Assembly: GCA_964496575.1 (NCBI GenBank)
Contig: CAZCAC010000001.1
Location: 160,527-224,526 of the forward strand
DNA: 64,000 bases
DNA from: CAZCAC01 sp964496575
Lineage (GTDB): Bacteria > Planctomycetota > UBA1135 > GCA-002686595
Reading direction: 5' to 3'
Notes under the pieces: model-generated
What the model was told of the DNA's origin: nothing
The model's database searches: none
What the model saw: the letters and a program-made list of their open reading frames with translations, nothing else
Shown: in pieces, positions 53,133 to 61,250 of the stretch
Position numbering within the stretch: position 1 is the stretch's first letter
How the letters are laid out: every line of letters begins with the position of its first letter
Translations under genes and position numbers: made by a program

Positions 53133-54647
53133 ATGCTCAACTCCTCGCTCTTCGAACGAACAATACTCGCCGGCTCGCTCCTCGCCGTGCTCTGCTCGCA
53201 CGCTCTGGCTCAGGGGCAGATTCCCCCGGAGAGGCGTCGTGGGCTCGTCTCCGGTGCCGCCGTCGCCATCTCCTCGAGAACCGGGACGACCCCCGGGCAG
53301 GACGACACGATCCGCATCAGCCCGCCGCTCGATCAGACGACGGCCCCCGCGCCATTCGACCCCGACCTCTTCCCCGGAGCGCCGGACTACTCGCTGGAGA
53401 AGCTGTTCCCGAGCCACCCGGCGATCGACATAGACGCTCTCTCGACGGGGAACGACTTCATCGGGCCGATACACACCGATGGGCGAGCCAACCTCCAGGA
53501 CCCGAATCCGCGATGGCAGGGAGTGACCGTTTCGGTGACCGAGAGCGCTGTCGGCAACTCCCCTGACAGCCTGCTCCAGAGAGAGCCGCTGGCTACCATC
53601 GGGCCGGCGGGGAGCCTGATCAGTCACTATCTGACGGGTAGCGCCTCGGGGCCCGATGGACTCCCCGTCGGGCTGGTGGGCACGACGCATCTCGAGCAGA
53701 GCAAGACCAACCTGGGTCTCGACAACCTGGCGGATCCGGTCATCGACGGCCTCGACTGGGCCATGGGGATCCGCACCTGGGCGGCGGGCGCGCCGGGCAC
53801 TACCTGGCCGACCGGGATCATCTTCAATCGGGGTGACAACGAGCTCTACTTCTCCGTCACCAAGGAGTGGGCCGATGCCAACCCGAGCGGTTTCGCCAGT
53901 GACCTGTCGGGGAATGGCGTGCGGACCAGCGGTGCCGACGTCTATCGCATCCTCTGGGATTCCTCCACCTCCTCGTGGGAGCCCCCCATCCAGATTCTCG
54001 AGGCGGACGATCTCGGCCTCGATTCCTCCGACGACCTCGACGCCCTCGCCTACGATCCGATCCATCACACGGCGCTGCACTCGACCACGGTCGTGTCCGA
54101 CCTCCGGTCGCAGATCCACGCCTATCAGGGGCCGATGAGCCGCCCCCGCTCCGTGGCGGGGGTGCCCGACCGGGATTACGCGGGCCACCCCATCACGGAG
54201 ACCCTCGGCCTGGAGGACGTCTCCGACGACGTCTCGGCGATCTGCGTCATCGACCCGGAGCCCGGTACGGTGCCGGACCCCTACGTCGGGGTGAGGCTCG
54301 AATCGCTGGGGTTCTTTCCGGAGGACATCGGCCTGAGCGTCGAGCGGACCATCGACGGCGACGATCTGGCCACGATCTGGTGCCAGGCCACCGGCAGGAG
54401 AGGCAACCCCCAGGCCGAGCACGTCGTCGAGTTCCTGGTGACCCATCCGGCGAGCGGGGCTTCATTCACCTCCGAGCTCCCCCTCGAAGAAACTCCGGCC
54501 AGCCCCTTCGGGGTCGCCGAGTGGACCTGGCCCGTCGGAAACTACTCCGGAGTAGGCGAGCTGGTCTTCTGCGCCAGCCTGTGGGAACTGGGCCCGAGCG
54601 GTCGCACGCTGGTCGGTCTGAGCTGGACCACCACGCTGGAGTTCTGA
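53133..54647 (+). CDS. Secreted protein of unknown function downstream of the sigma/kinase pair
   Basis: 504 aa. Residues 1-27 form a signal peptide (ERTILAGSLLAVLCSHALAQ). The rest is beta-rich with no catalytic motif I recognise; landmarks are IIFNRGDNELYFSVTKEW, DLDALAYDPIHHTALHS and EHVVEFLVTHPASGASFTSELPLEE. Asp-rich NGVRTSGADVYRI stretches are reminiscent of planctomycete exported proteins with cadherin/dockerin-like acidic runs. It lies 55 bases after the kinase. Its last 106 bases overlap the end of the opposite-strand gene 54542-55792. Confidence 0.65.
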   Translation: MLNSSLFERTILAGSLLAVLCSHALAQGQIPPERRRGLVSGAAVAISSRTGTTPGQDDTIRISPPLDQTTAPAPFDPDLFPGAPDYSLEKLFPSHPAIDIDALSTGNDFIGPIHTDGRANLQDPNPRWQGVTVSVTESAVGNSPDSLLQREPLATIGPAGSLISHYLTGSASGPDGLPVGLVGTTHLEQSKTNLGLDNLADPVIDGLDWAMGIRTWAAGAPGTTWPTGIIFNRGDNELYFSVTKEWADANPSGFASDLSGNGVRTSGADVYRILWDSSTSSWEPPIQILEADDLGLDSSDDLDALAYDPIHHTALHSTTVVSDLRSQIHAYQGPMSRPRSVAGVPDRDYAGHPITETLGLEDVSDDVSAICVIDPEPGTVPDPYVGVRLESLGFFPEDIGLSVERTIDGDDLATIWCQATGRRGNPQAEHVVEFLVTHPASGASFTSELPLEETPASPFGVAEWTWPVGNYSGVGELVFCASLWELGPSGRTLVGLSWTTTLEF

Positions 54648-55792
54648 CCGGAGGCCGGCACGACCGCTTGCTCCGTTCGACCCAGCGGGAGGCCGCCAGG
54701 CGTGCGGAGGATGAACTGGCCGATCTCGGTCGGCTGCAGGTTCAGCAACACCTCGCCCGCGTCGTCGGTCATCCCGACCTCCACGGGGACCGGCCTCCGC
54801 CCGCTCTGCAGGAAGACCGCCACGCCGGCGAGGGGTCGGTCTCCATCGAGAGCCTGAACGCGGATCGGGGCGTCCACCGGGCGGGGCAGCTCGCCGACGC
54901 GTCCGGGGCCGAATCGAGAGGGGCCCTTCCGGGTCCCGTAGGGGACGTGAGGTGACTTGGGCTCCAGGCCGCTCCCGTACCAGGAGTAGGGATCGTCGAG
55001 CTGCCCCTGCCGGTCCTCCGAGGCAGCCGCCGCGTCGAAGAAGTCTCCGAAGATCGGCTCCGGCACCACTCGCTCGACGCGACTCAGGTCTCCCACGTCG
55101 CGCACCTCCCCCACCCCGAGCTCGATCTCCAGCTTCTCCGGAACGGGCTCGATCTTCGAGCCGTACACCGAGAGGAAATACGTGCCGGCGCAGAGCCGAT
55201 CCAGGGCGAAACGACCTTCCTCGTCGGTCGTCTCGCTCCGACGGTTTCCGACGCCTCCGAGGTAGCCGAATTCCCGCCGGACCACGCTGACCCTGGCGCC
55301 GGCCCGGGGCTCACCGTCCACCAGCACCCGGCCGGTGATCGACGCGAACGGCTCGAGCTCGATGATGAAGAGGTGAGCGGGGGAGGGCTCGATCGGCCTG
55401 CTGCGGGGCACGTAGCCGGGAGCCCGGACCGAGTAGGCGTACCCCTCCAGCGGTGCCGGGACCAGCAGCGCCCCGCCGGGGAACTCCTCGATTCGCGGGG
55501 GAACGATCGGATCACCGGTCCGGGCGTCGGTCATGCTGCCTCGGCGGATGCTCATCCCGAAGCGCTCCACCGGCTCTTCGGTCAGGAGGTCGACGACGAA
55601 GATCCGGGTGACGACTTCCTCCGGCGGAACCCGTGGCGGGGTGTTCTCGGATTCCGGTTCGGCCGGGGTCTCGGCGACCGTCTCTGCGGGAGCCGGAGTC
55701 GGCGCGGGTGAAGTCCCCGCCAGCCGCCAGCAGGCGTAGCAAGCGACCCCGGCGGCGAGGACGGCCGCGGCGACGATTCCGAGCTCGTTCAT
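54542..55792 (-). CDS. Membrane-anchored Ig-like (CarboxypepD_reg) protein, truncated paralogue
   Basis: 416 aa, ATG 55792 with GGAGGAGC directly upstream. An N-terminal TM helix (ELGIVAAAVLAAGVACYACWRLAG) precedes a Pro/Glu-rich linker and carboxypeptidase-regulatory-type sandwiches: ASITGRVLVDGEPRAGARVSVV...TDEEGRFALDRL and APIRVQALDGDRPLAGVAVF...MTDDAGEVLLNL. It is the paralogue of the gene at 55944-57572 (same TM start, GGLPLGRTEQAVVPA versus GSQLPLGRTETPVTSA) but lacks that gene's last ~120 residues. Its C-terminus instead runs antisense into the end of the convergent secreted-protein gene. Function unknown. Confidence 0.72.
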   Translation of the reverse strand: MNELGIVAAAVLAAGVACYACWRLAGTSPAPTPAPAETVAETPAEPESENTPPRVPPEEVVTRIFVVDLLTEEPVERFGMSIRRGSMTDARTGDPIVPPRIEEFPGGALLVPAPLEGYAYSVRAPGYVPRSRPIEPSPAHLFIIELEPFASITGRVLVDGEPRAGARVSVVRREFGYLGGVGNRRSETTDEEGRFALDRLCAGTYFLSVYGSKIEPVPEKLEIELGVGEVRDVGDLSRVERVVPEPIFGDFFDAAAASEDRQGQLDDPYSWYGSGLEPKSPHVPYGTRKGPSRFGPGRVGELPRPVDAPIRVQALDGDRPLAGVAVFLQSGRRPVPVEVGMTDDAGEVLLNLQPTEIGQFILRTPGGLPLGRTEQAVVPASGQNSSVVVQLRPTSVRPLGPSSHRLAQKTSSPTPE

Positions 55793-55860
55793 GCTCCTCC
55801 GGGCGCCGGGGACGATGTCCGACGCCACCTTCAGCCTACCGTATCCTCGACCCGGGGTTT

Positions 55861-55930
55861 CCGGCCGCGTCACGATCACGATGGCGAACCCGAGCAGGGA
55901 GAGGCCAGCGGTGGCGCAGACCAGCCGGTT
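55861..55930 (-). pseudogene. 3' remnant of a duplicated SAM methyltransferase gene
   Basis: On the minus strand this reads NRLVCATAGLSLLGFAIVIV then TRP, nearly the C-terminus DRLICAIPGLSLLGFHIVIV-GRP of the methyltransferase at 57640-58407. In DNA, 55871-55930 matches 57661-57720 at 52 of 60 positions. Only the last ~25 codons of the gene are present. It lies between the two Ig-like paralogues, where a tandem duplication of [Ig-like gene + methyltransferase tail] would leave it. Confidence 0.75.
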
Positions 55931-55943
55931 CCGTATCTCGGTA

Positions 55944-57572
55944 TCAGCGCTGCGTCAGGGCGCAGGTCGCCCGCTCACCGGCGACCACCAGGGCCTCCCC
56001 CTCGAAGCGCAGCTCGGTGGGTCGCAGCAACCGCGAGCGCGAGCCCTCGCCGGCGCCCTTCATCACGTCGAGCTCGATCCGGTAGGACCCGGCGGCGAGC
56101 GCGGGGAGCTCGCAGCGATTGCCCTTCCAGTCGATCCCCTCCCGCTCCAGCTCGCCGGGATCCCCGCGGAGGGTGACGATGACGAAGCCGGGGGCGGGCA
56201 GCGTCTCGGACTCGAACTGGAGGAGGAGTGCGGTGTCGGTGCTCGGGGTGAACGTGTCCGGAAGCTCGAGGTCCAGGGCGCCGCAGGTGAGGACGATCGG
56301 CACGATCGTCTCCCGGCCGAGGGCGGAGGTGACCGGCGTCTCCGTCCGGCCCAGCGGCAGCTGGCTTCCGAGCCGGAGCACCAGGTGAGTGGGATCGGCG
56401 GGGTTCAGCTCGAAGGCCGCCTCGCCCGCCTCGTCGGTCACACCGACCTCCTTCAACGTCTGTCGCCCGCTGCGCTGGGTCAGGACGGTCACGCCGGGGA
56501 GCGGGCGCTCTCCGTCGAAGGCCTGGACGCGCACGGTCGCGTCCGCGGTCCGGACCACCCGGTCCAGGGAGCTCGGCCCTCGTCCGGTGCGCTCGCGCGA
56601 GATGACCTGCCCGCTGAAGATCGTCCGGGTGCTCTCGCCGGACCCGGTCGACGCCCGCTCTCCCCCCTGCCGACCCGTGCCGAGGTGCAGGATCTTCTCC
56701 TGCCGTTCGGGCTTCCGGGTCAGCTCGAGGTCACCCAGGTCGAGCGTCTGGCCGGCCTCCAGGGCCTCCAGCTCTCGCTTGAAGTGCAGGCGCTCGTCGG
56801 TCCAGATCGACAGCTCGACGCCTCCCGGGGGCAGTCCTCCGATGTCGAAGAACCCCTCCTCGTCGGCCCAGTCCGCCTGGGTCACCGTGTACCTCGGCAC
56901 GCTGGGGTGGTCGTACCACGCTCCGAGATCCTCCCCATCCTCCGGCTCCTCCCGGCGACCGCCTTTCAGCCGCACCGGGACACCGGGCACGGGTTTCCCC
57001 TCGAACAGCACCCGACCGCGGACCCGCGCCTCGCGATCGAGCCGGATGAAGGCGCGTCGATCGGTGCTCGAGATCGGCTCGATCATTCCGGTCAGCGGGA
57101 GATAGTCGGGGGCGCCGATCGAGAAGCGGAACCCCTCCAGCGGGATCTCGACGAACAGCACCCCTTCGGGGAACTTCTTCACCGGCGCGCCGTCGAGTAG
57201 CTCCCCGTCCTCGTCCCTCTCTCGATCACCCTTCCAGATCCGCAGGGCGAAGCGCTCGATCGGCTCCTCGTCACGGGAGTCGACGACCAGGATCGCGGTT
57301 CCCTTACCGGGCGGGACCGCCACGGGCGTCCGCGCGCGTTCGGTGCCGACTCTCGGACGAGGGTCCGACGAGAGCTCCTCGGCGGCCGCTGGCCCGGGCT
57401 CCCTCACCTCCAGCGAATGGAACCTGTCGTTCGCCTCCACCGTGGTCGTGGCCGCCTGGGTGAGCAGCTCCCCGGGGACCGGCCAGGGCACCGATCCAGC
57501 CAGCCGCCAGCAGGCGAGCCAGACGGCCCCGGCGGCGAGTCCCGCCGCGGCGACGATGCCGATTCTGTTCAT
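55944..57572 (-). CDS. Membrane-anchored Ig-like (CarboxypepD_reg) protein, full-length paralogue
   Basis: 542 aa, ATG 57572 with GGAAGGAGC upstream. TM helix RIGIVAAAGLAAGAVWLACWRLAG, then three beta-sandwich units: about 180-240 (ARVRGRVLFEGKPVPGVPVRL...DEEGFFDIGGLPPGGVEL), about 345-420 (ATVRVQAFDGERPLPGVTVL...TDEAGEAAFELNP), and a final 120-residue part (DLELPDTFTPSTDTALLLQF...LAAGSYRIELDV). No enzymatic motif. Probable periplasmic or surface scaffold. Homologous to the adjacent 54542-55792 gene. The methyltransferase lies 67 bases upstream on the same strand. Confidence 0.75.
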   Translation of the reverse strand: MNRIGIVAAAGLAAGAVWLACWRLAGSVPWPVPGELLTQAATTTVEANDRFHSLEVREPGPAAAEELSSDPRPRVGTERARTPVAVPPGKGTAILVVDSRDEEPIERFALRIWKGDRERDEDGELLDGAPVKKFPEGVLFVEIPLEGFRFSIGAPDYLPLTGMIEPISSTDRRAFIRLDREARVRGRVLFEGKPVPGVPVRLKGGRREEPEDGEDLGAWYDHPSVPRYTVTQADWADEEGFFDIGGLPPGGVELSIWTDERLHFKRELEALEAGQTLDLGDLELTRKPERQEKILHLGTGRQGGERASTGSGESTRTIFSGQVISRERTGRGPSSLDRVVRTADATVRVQAFDGERPLPGVTVLTQRSGRQTLKEVGVTDEAGEAAFELNPADPTHLVLRLGSQLPLGRTETPVTSALGRETIVPIVLTCGALDLELPDTFTPSTDTALLLQFESETLPAPGFVIVTLRGDPGELEREGIDWKGNRCELPALAAGSYRIELDVMKGAGEGSRSRLLRPTELRFEGEALVVAGERATCALTQR

Positions 57573-57639
57573 GCTCCTTCCGATGCCCGCGGAGGCCGCG
57601 CGGCATCAGTAGAGAGTAGGCGATCCGCCGCCCCGGGTT

Positions 57640-58407
57640 TCACTCCCCCCGCGGCCGCCCCACGATCACGATGTGGAACCCGAGCAGGGAGAGGCCGGGA
57701 ATGGCGCAGATCAGCCGGTCGAGGCCGATGAAGAACCGGGTCAGCAGCGCGTTGCCGGGGATGTAGCGCAGCACCCCGAGGTGGTCGGGAAAACCCGCGA
57801 AGACGTAGGCGAGGACGCCGTAGCGTTTGACCCGCTCGCACTCGAAGCCCGCCGCCTCGCACAGCGCGAGGATCCCCTTCCGGGTGAAGCCCTGGTCCCC
57901 CTCGTCGAAGTGCGCGCTCTTCTTGTACATGACCTTGCGCGCCAGGCGGATCAGTGGGTTGTCGTTGCACGGCTCGCTCATGATCAGCACGCCGCCCGGT
58001 TGCAGCGCGTTGCGACAGTGCGTCAGGAAGCCGACGTGGTCGCGCGCGTGGTGCAGGCTGCCCTTGCAGAAGACGACGTCGAAGACGCCCCGTTGAAAGG
58101 GCAGCTTCTCCGCGTCGCCGGTGACCAGCCTCGCGTCGGGCACGTACTGATCGGAGACCTTCAGCATCTCGTGGCTGATGTCGAGGCCGACCGAACCGGG
58201 GTGCTTCCGCTCGAGCTCGGCGAGGAAGAAGCCGGTCCCGCAGCCGAGGTCGAGGATCCGCTCCGCCGTCTCGGGGACGTGGGAGATCATCTCCGCGTGC
58301 CAGTCCTCCTGGAAGAGGCGGGAGAACTCGAAGGAGTAGCGGTAGGCGTAGCGCGGCGCCAGCGTGCGGTGGAGCTCGATCTGGGCCTGGGAATGGGTGA
58401 GGCTCAT
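57640..58407 (-). CDS. SAM-dependent methyltransferase (class I, Methyltransf_11-like)
   Basis: 255 aa. Motif I is ILDLGCGTGFFLAEL (51-65), followed by SVGLDISHEML, LVTGDAEKLPFQ and DVVFCKGSLHHARD, a typical small-molecule or lipid/sugar methyltransferase layout. The C-terminus has two hydrophobic stretches (RFFIGLDRLICAIPGLSLLGFHIVIVG), suggesting membrane association and a lipid-linked substrate such as a quinone or polyprenyl sugar. It is divergent from the flippase gene with an 80-base gap plus upstream ORF. ATG 58407 fits the family; earlier in-frame starts add 52 unlikely residues. Confidence 0.82.
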   Translation of the reverse strand: MSLTHSQAQIELHRTLAPRYAYRYSFEFSRLFQEDWHAEMISHVPETAERILDLGCGTGFFLAELERKHPGSVGLDISHEMLKVSDQYVPDARLVTGDAEKLPFQRGVFDVVFCKGSLHHARDHVGFLTHCRNALQPGGVLIMSEPCNDNPLIRLARKVMYKKSAHFDEGDQGFTRKGILALCEAAGFECERVKRYGVLAYVFAGFPDHLGVLRYIPGNALLTRFFIGLDRLICAIPGLSLLGFHIVIVGRPRGE

Positions 58408-58540
58408 GGACGGGGGTCGGGGGTGCCGAGGAGTGTAGCCCGTCCCCCCCACCGCCGCGGAAGCGAATCGGGGGAGCGCCTTCGTTTTGGGGGCCCGCCT
58501 GCGTACCCTCGCCGCACTTCGGTTTCGACCCCGCCCTCCC

Positions 58541-60073
58541 TTGTTCAAGCACATCGCCTCCAACTGGGCGCTGAACGCCCTCCAGATCCTGGTGATGCTG
58601 GTGCTCGCTCCGATCCTGGAGCAGGCGCTGGGGCGCGACGGCTACGGGATCTGGGTGGCGATCATCGCGGCGACCTTCTTCCTGGAGCTGCTCGCGCTCG
58701 GCGTGCCGATGGCATCGGTGCGCCACGTCTCGGAGGCGGTGGCCGCCGGCGACCGGGAGCTCGAGGGGCGGCTCGTCGCCACCGGAATGTGGGTGACGAT
58801 CGGCCTCGGCGTGGCCGGCGTGGCGCTGGGCGCGCTCCTCTTCTGGCCCTTCGAGGCCGAGCTCCTGGGCAACGAGTCGTGGGCGGAGACCCCGGCGGAG
58901 ACCCTCTCCGCGGCGCGGATCGCCTACTTCATCACCGCCTTCCGCGTCGCCGCCAGCCTCGGCCTGCGCTTCCCGATCGCGGTGTTCGACGCCCACCGCG
59001 ACTTCGTGGCCAAGAACGCGGTGCAGGGCGCGGGGATCCTCTTCCGCGCAATCGCGGTGATCGTGGTGGTGCGCTGGGACCCCTCGCTGGTCTGGCTCGC
59101 CTGGATCTTCGTCGTCGAGTCGGTGCTGGTCTTCATCGCCTTCAAGCTGCTGATCGCCCGCCGCCACGCTGGCGTGCGGGTCGGCCTGGCCGGCTTCGAT
59201 CGGAGCCTGGTGAAGGAGCTCCTCGGCTTCGGCGTCTTCGCGGCGATCCTGAACGTCGGCTCGCTGATCGCGTTCCAGCTCGACAGCCTGGTGATCGGCG
59301 CCTTCATGGGCCAGGGCCCCGACCCGATCACCGACTTCGACTTCGGCAACAAGTTCTTCATGCCGCTGGCGAACCTGATGTTCGGCATCGGCGCGGTGAT
59401 CATGCCGACCGCGACGGCGATGAAGGCGGCGGGAGAAGAGCGCGCGCTGGAGCACGTCTTCCTCAAGTGGTCGAAGATCAGCCTGTCGGTGGTGCTGCCG
59501 ATCGGCCTGTACCTGACGATCCTGGGTCCCCGGTTCCTCGCCGCGTGGGTGGGCCCGGAGTACGAGGCGACCGCCGGCCCGGTCACGCGAATCCTGGCGC
59601 CGTCGTTCGTGATCTTCCTGACGGTGCGCGCGGTGGCGCTGCCGATCCTGCTCGGCACCTCACGCCCGGGCCTGGCCGCGGGCGCGCTCCTCGTCGCTTC
59701 ACTGGTCAACCTCGCCCTCTCGATCACGCTGGTCGAGTTGGGCTACGGGCTGATCGGCGTGGCGCTGGGCACGGCGATCCCCAACGTGCTCTTCGCCGTG
59801 TTCCTCCTGGGATTGACCTGCAAGCACCTGGGGGTCGGGGTGGGTGCGTGGTTGCGCTACGTCGCGGGGAAGGCCGCGGTCGGGATGCTGCCGCCGCTGC
59901 TGCTCCTCTTGCTGCTCGAGCACGGGCTGGACGTTCGCGGGTTTCCGCTGCTGATCGGGTCGGGGGTGGTGATGATGCTGGTCTACGGCTCGGTGTGGGT
60001 GTTCTGGGTCTTCCGCGACGATCCCTACCTCGATTTGAGAGAAGAGTTGAGCAGCCGGCTGAAACAGCGCTGA
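58541..60073 (+). CDS. Wzx/MATE-like polysaccharide flippase
   Basis: 510 aa from TTG 58541 (LFKHIASNWALNALQILVMLVLAPIL); a TTG 18 codons earlier is in frame. About 12-14 hydrophobic helices are spread across the chain, and polar motifs such as FDRSLVKELLGFGVFAAI and FDFGNKFFMPLANLMFGIGAVIMPTATAM match the lipopolysaccharide O-unit flippase/polysaccharide export family. It probably moves lipid-linked oligosaccharides to the outer leaflet. Neighbouring genes (UDP-glucose dehydrogenase, GT-C transferase, methyltransferase) support a surface-glycan role. It converges with the LPG-synthase-like gene, 13 bases apart. Confidence 0.83.
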   Translation: MFKHIASNWALNALQILVMLVLAPILEQALGRDGYGIWVAIIAATFFLELLALGVPMASVRHVSEAVAAGDRELEGRLVATGMWVTIGLGVAGVALGALLFWPFEAELLGNESWAETPAETLSAARIAYFITAFRVAASLGLRFPIAVFDAHRDFVAKNAVQGAGILFRAIAVIVVVRWDPSLVWLAWIFVVESVLVFIAFKLLIARRHAGVRVGLAGFDRSLVKELLGFGVFAAILNVGSLIAFQLDSLVIGAFMGQGPDPITDFDFGNKFFMPLANLMFGIGAVIMPTATAMKAAGEERALEHVFLKWSKISLSVVLPIGLYLTILGPRFLAAWVGPEYEATAGPVTRILAPSFVIFLTVRAVALPILLGTSRPGLAAGALLVASLVNLALSITLVELGYGLIGVALGTAIPNVLFAVFLLGLTCKHLGVGVGAWLRYVAGKAAVGMLPPLLLLLLLEHGLDVRGFPLLIGSGVVMMLVYGSVWVFWVFRDDPYLDLREELSSRLKQR

Positions 60074-60086
60074 GCGCCGTTGCGCA

Positions 60087-61088
60087 TCAGCTGCTACTCG
60101 ATCGCCGCGGAGCGAGCAGCGCCATCGCCAGGTGCCCGACCAGGCCCATCCCGACCACGTTGGCGAGCTGCACCAGGTGCACGCCCAGCCCCGTTGAGAG
60201 GGCGAGATCCTCCGGCACCCCCAGCTGCACGTACCCCACCACCCAACCCAGCTCCTGCGTACCCGCGCCCGCGAAGCCGTTGATCGGCAACAGGTTCGCC
60301 AGCATCGCCCAGGAGGAGCCGAAGAGGGAATCGATCGGGCCCAGCTCCTCGCTCAGACCGAAGCCACGCGCCAGGATCAGGAAGAAGAGGAACACGCCCA
60401 GCCACAAGGGCACCGAGATCAGCGCGGCCTTCCACAGCCTCCCCTCCCCACCCGCCTGGCGCAGGGCGAGGCCGACTCTCTGCGCGCGCTCGGTCAGCTT
60501 CGCACCGGGGCGCGTCGACTCGAGGCGCAGGAGGCGCATCGGGATCACGAAGAAGTGCACCAGCCAGTCGCTTCGCCAGCTGAGCACGAGCAGGGTGAGC
60601 GAGCCGAGCACCAGAAGACCGCCCAGCGGCACCACCCAGTCCGGCTCGAGGTGGCCCGTGCCCTTCAGGTACAGACAAGCGAGGCCCAGCATCCCGAAGA
60701 GCGTGGCGAGGTCGAGGAGGCGACTCACCACCAGGGAGGCGAGGCCCTCGCTCCTCGGGACGCCGCACACCTTCTTCAGGTAGACGACCAGCGATGCCTC
60801 CCCGGTCTTCGCCGGCAGAACGTACGAGGCGAGATTGTGCGCCGCCGACACGCCGAGCACGCGGCCGTAGTCCGAGCGAGATTCCGGCGGCAGGAGCAGC
60901 TGGAAGCGAATCGTCCGCAGGAGATAGATCGAGACGTGGACCGCGAGGGCCTCCAGGTAGACGAGCCCGGGAAGCCGTCGCCAGGTCTCGATCAGCTCCT
61001 CGAGGCTCAGCTCCCCCCAGTGGAACAGCAGCACCAGGAGCGCCGCGGCCACCGCGAAGGAGAGGAGGAGCCGGAGGAGGAGCCGCAC
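60087..61088 (-). CDS. Lysylphosphatidylglycerol-synthase-TM (flippase-like) membrane protein
   Basis: 333 aa from GTG 61088; a more upstream start would read through the strong hairpin at 61129-61155. Eight or so TM helices carry the LPG_synthase_TM/UPF0104 signatures: HVSIYLLRTIRFQLLL, GVSAAHNLASYVLPAKTGEASLVVYLKKV and FGSSWAMLANLLPINGFAGAGTQELGWVVGYVQLG. The family includes the flippase half of MprF and AglD-type proteins involved in glycolipid export. No aminoacyltransferase domain is present. Substrate unknown. Confidence 0.83.
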   Translation of the reverse strand: MRLLLRLLLSFAVAAALLVLLFHWGELSLEELIETWRRLPGLVYLEALAVHVSIYLLRTIRFQLLLPPESRSDYGRVLGVSAAHNLASYVLPAKTGEASLVVYLKKVCGVPRSEGLASLVVSRLLDLATLFGMLGLACLYLKGTGHLEPDWVVPLGGLLVLGSLTLLVLSWRSDWLVHFFVIPMRLLRLESTRPGAKLTERAQRVGLALRQAGGEGRLWKAALISVPLWLGVFLFFLILARGFGLSEELGPIDSLFGSSWAMLANLLPINGFAGAGTQELGWVVGYVQLGVPEDLALSTGLGVHLVQLANVVGMGLVGHLAMALLAPRRSSSS

Positions 61089-61128
61089 GATCGGCGGAGC
61101 ATAGCCTCTCCGGCCCACTGGACCGCCA

Positions 61129-61155
61129 GAGGCACGGCCTTTTCGGCCGTGCCTC
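61129..61155. terminator. Perfect 11-bp hairpin between two minus-strand genes
   Basis: GAGGCACGGCC (61129-61139) and GGCCGTGCCTC (61145-61155) pair perfectly around a 5-base loop. It follows the end of the HEAT/vWA gene and precedes the LPG-synthase-like gene on the minus strand. Confidence 0.65.
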
Positions 61156-61218
61156 CAGGTCGGACGAAATCCGACCCCGCGCCGAACGCGCGGAAGCACC
61201 GCAGGTGTTGACTGATTC

Positions 61219-61250
61219 TAGAGGTCTGGCCGTCTTCGGCCGGATCTCTA
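61219..61250 (-). terminator. Hairpin overlapping the HEAT/vWA stop codon
   Basis: Arms 61219-61232 and 61237-61250 pair over 14 bases with two G-U wobbles around a 4-base loop. The TAG stop of the HEAT/vWA gene forms the end of one arm. Together with the 61129 hairpin it gives tandem terminators. Confidence 0.55.
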
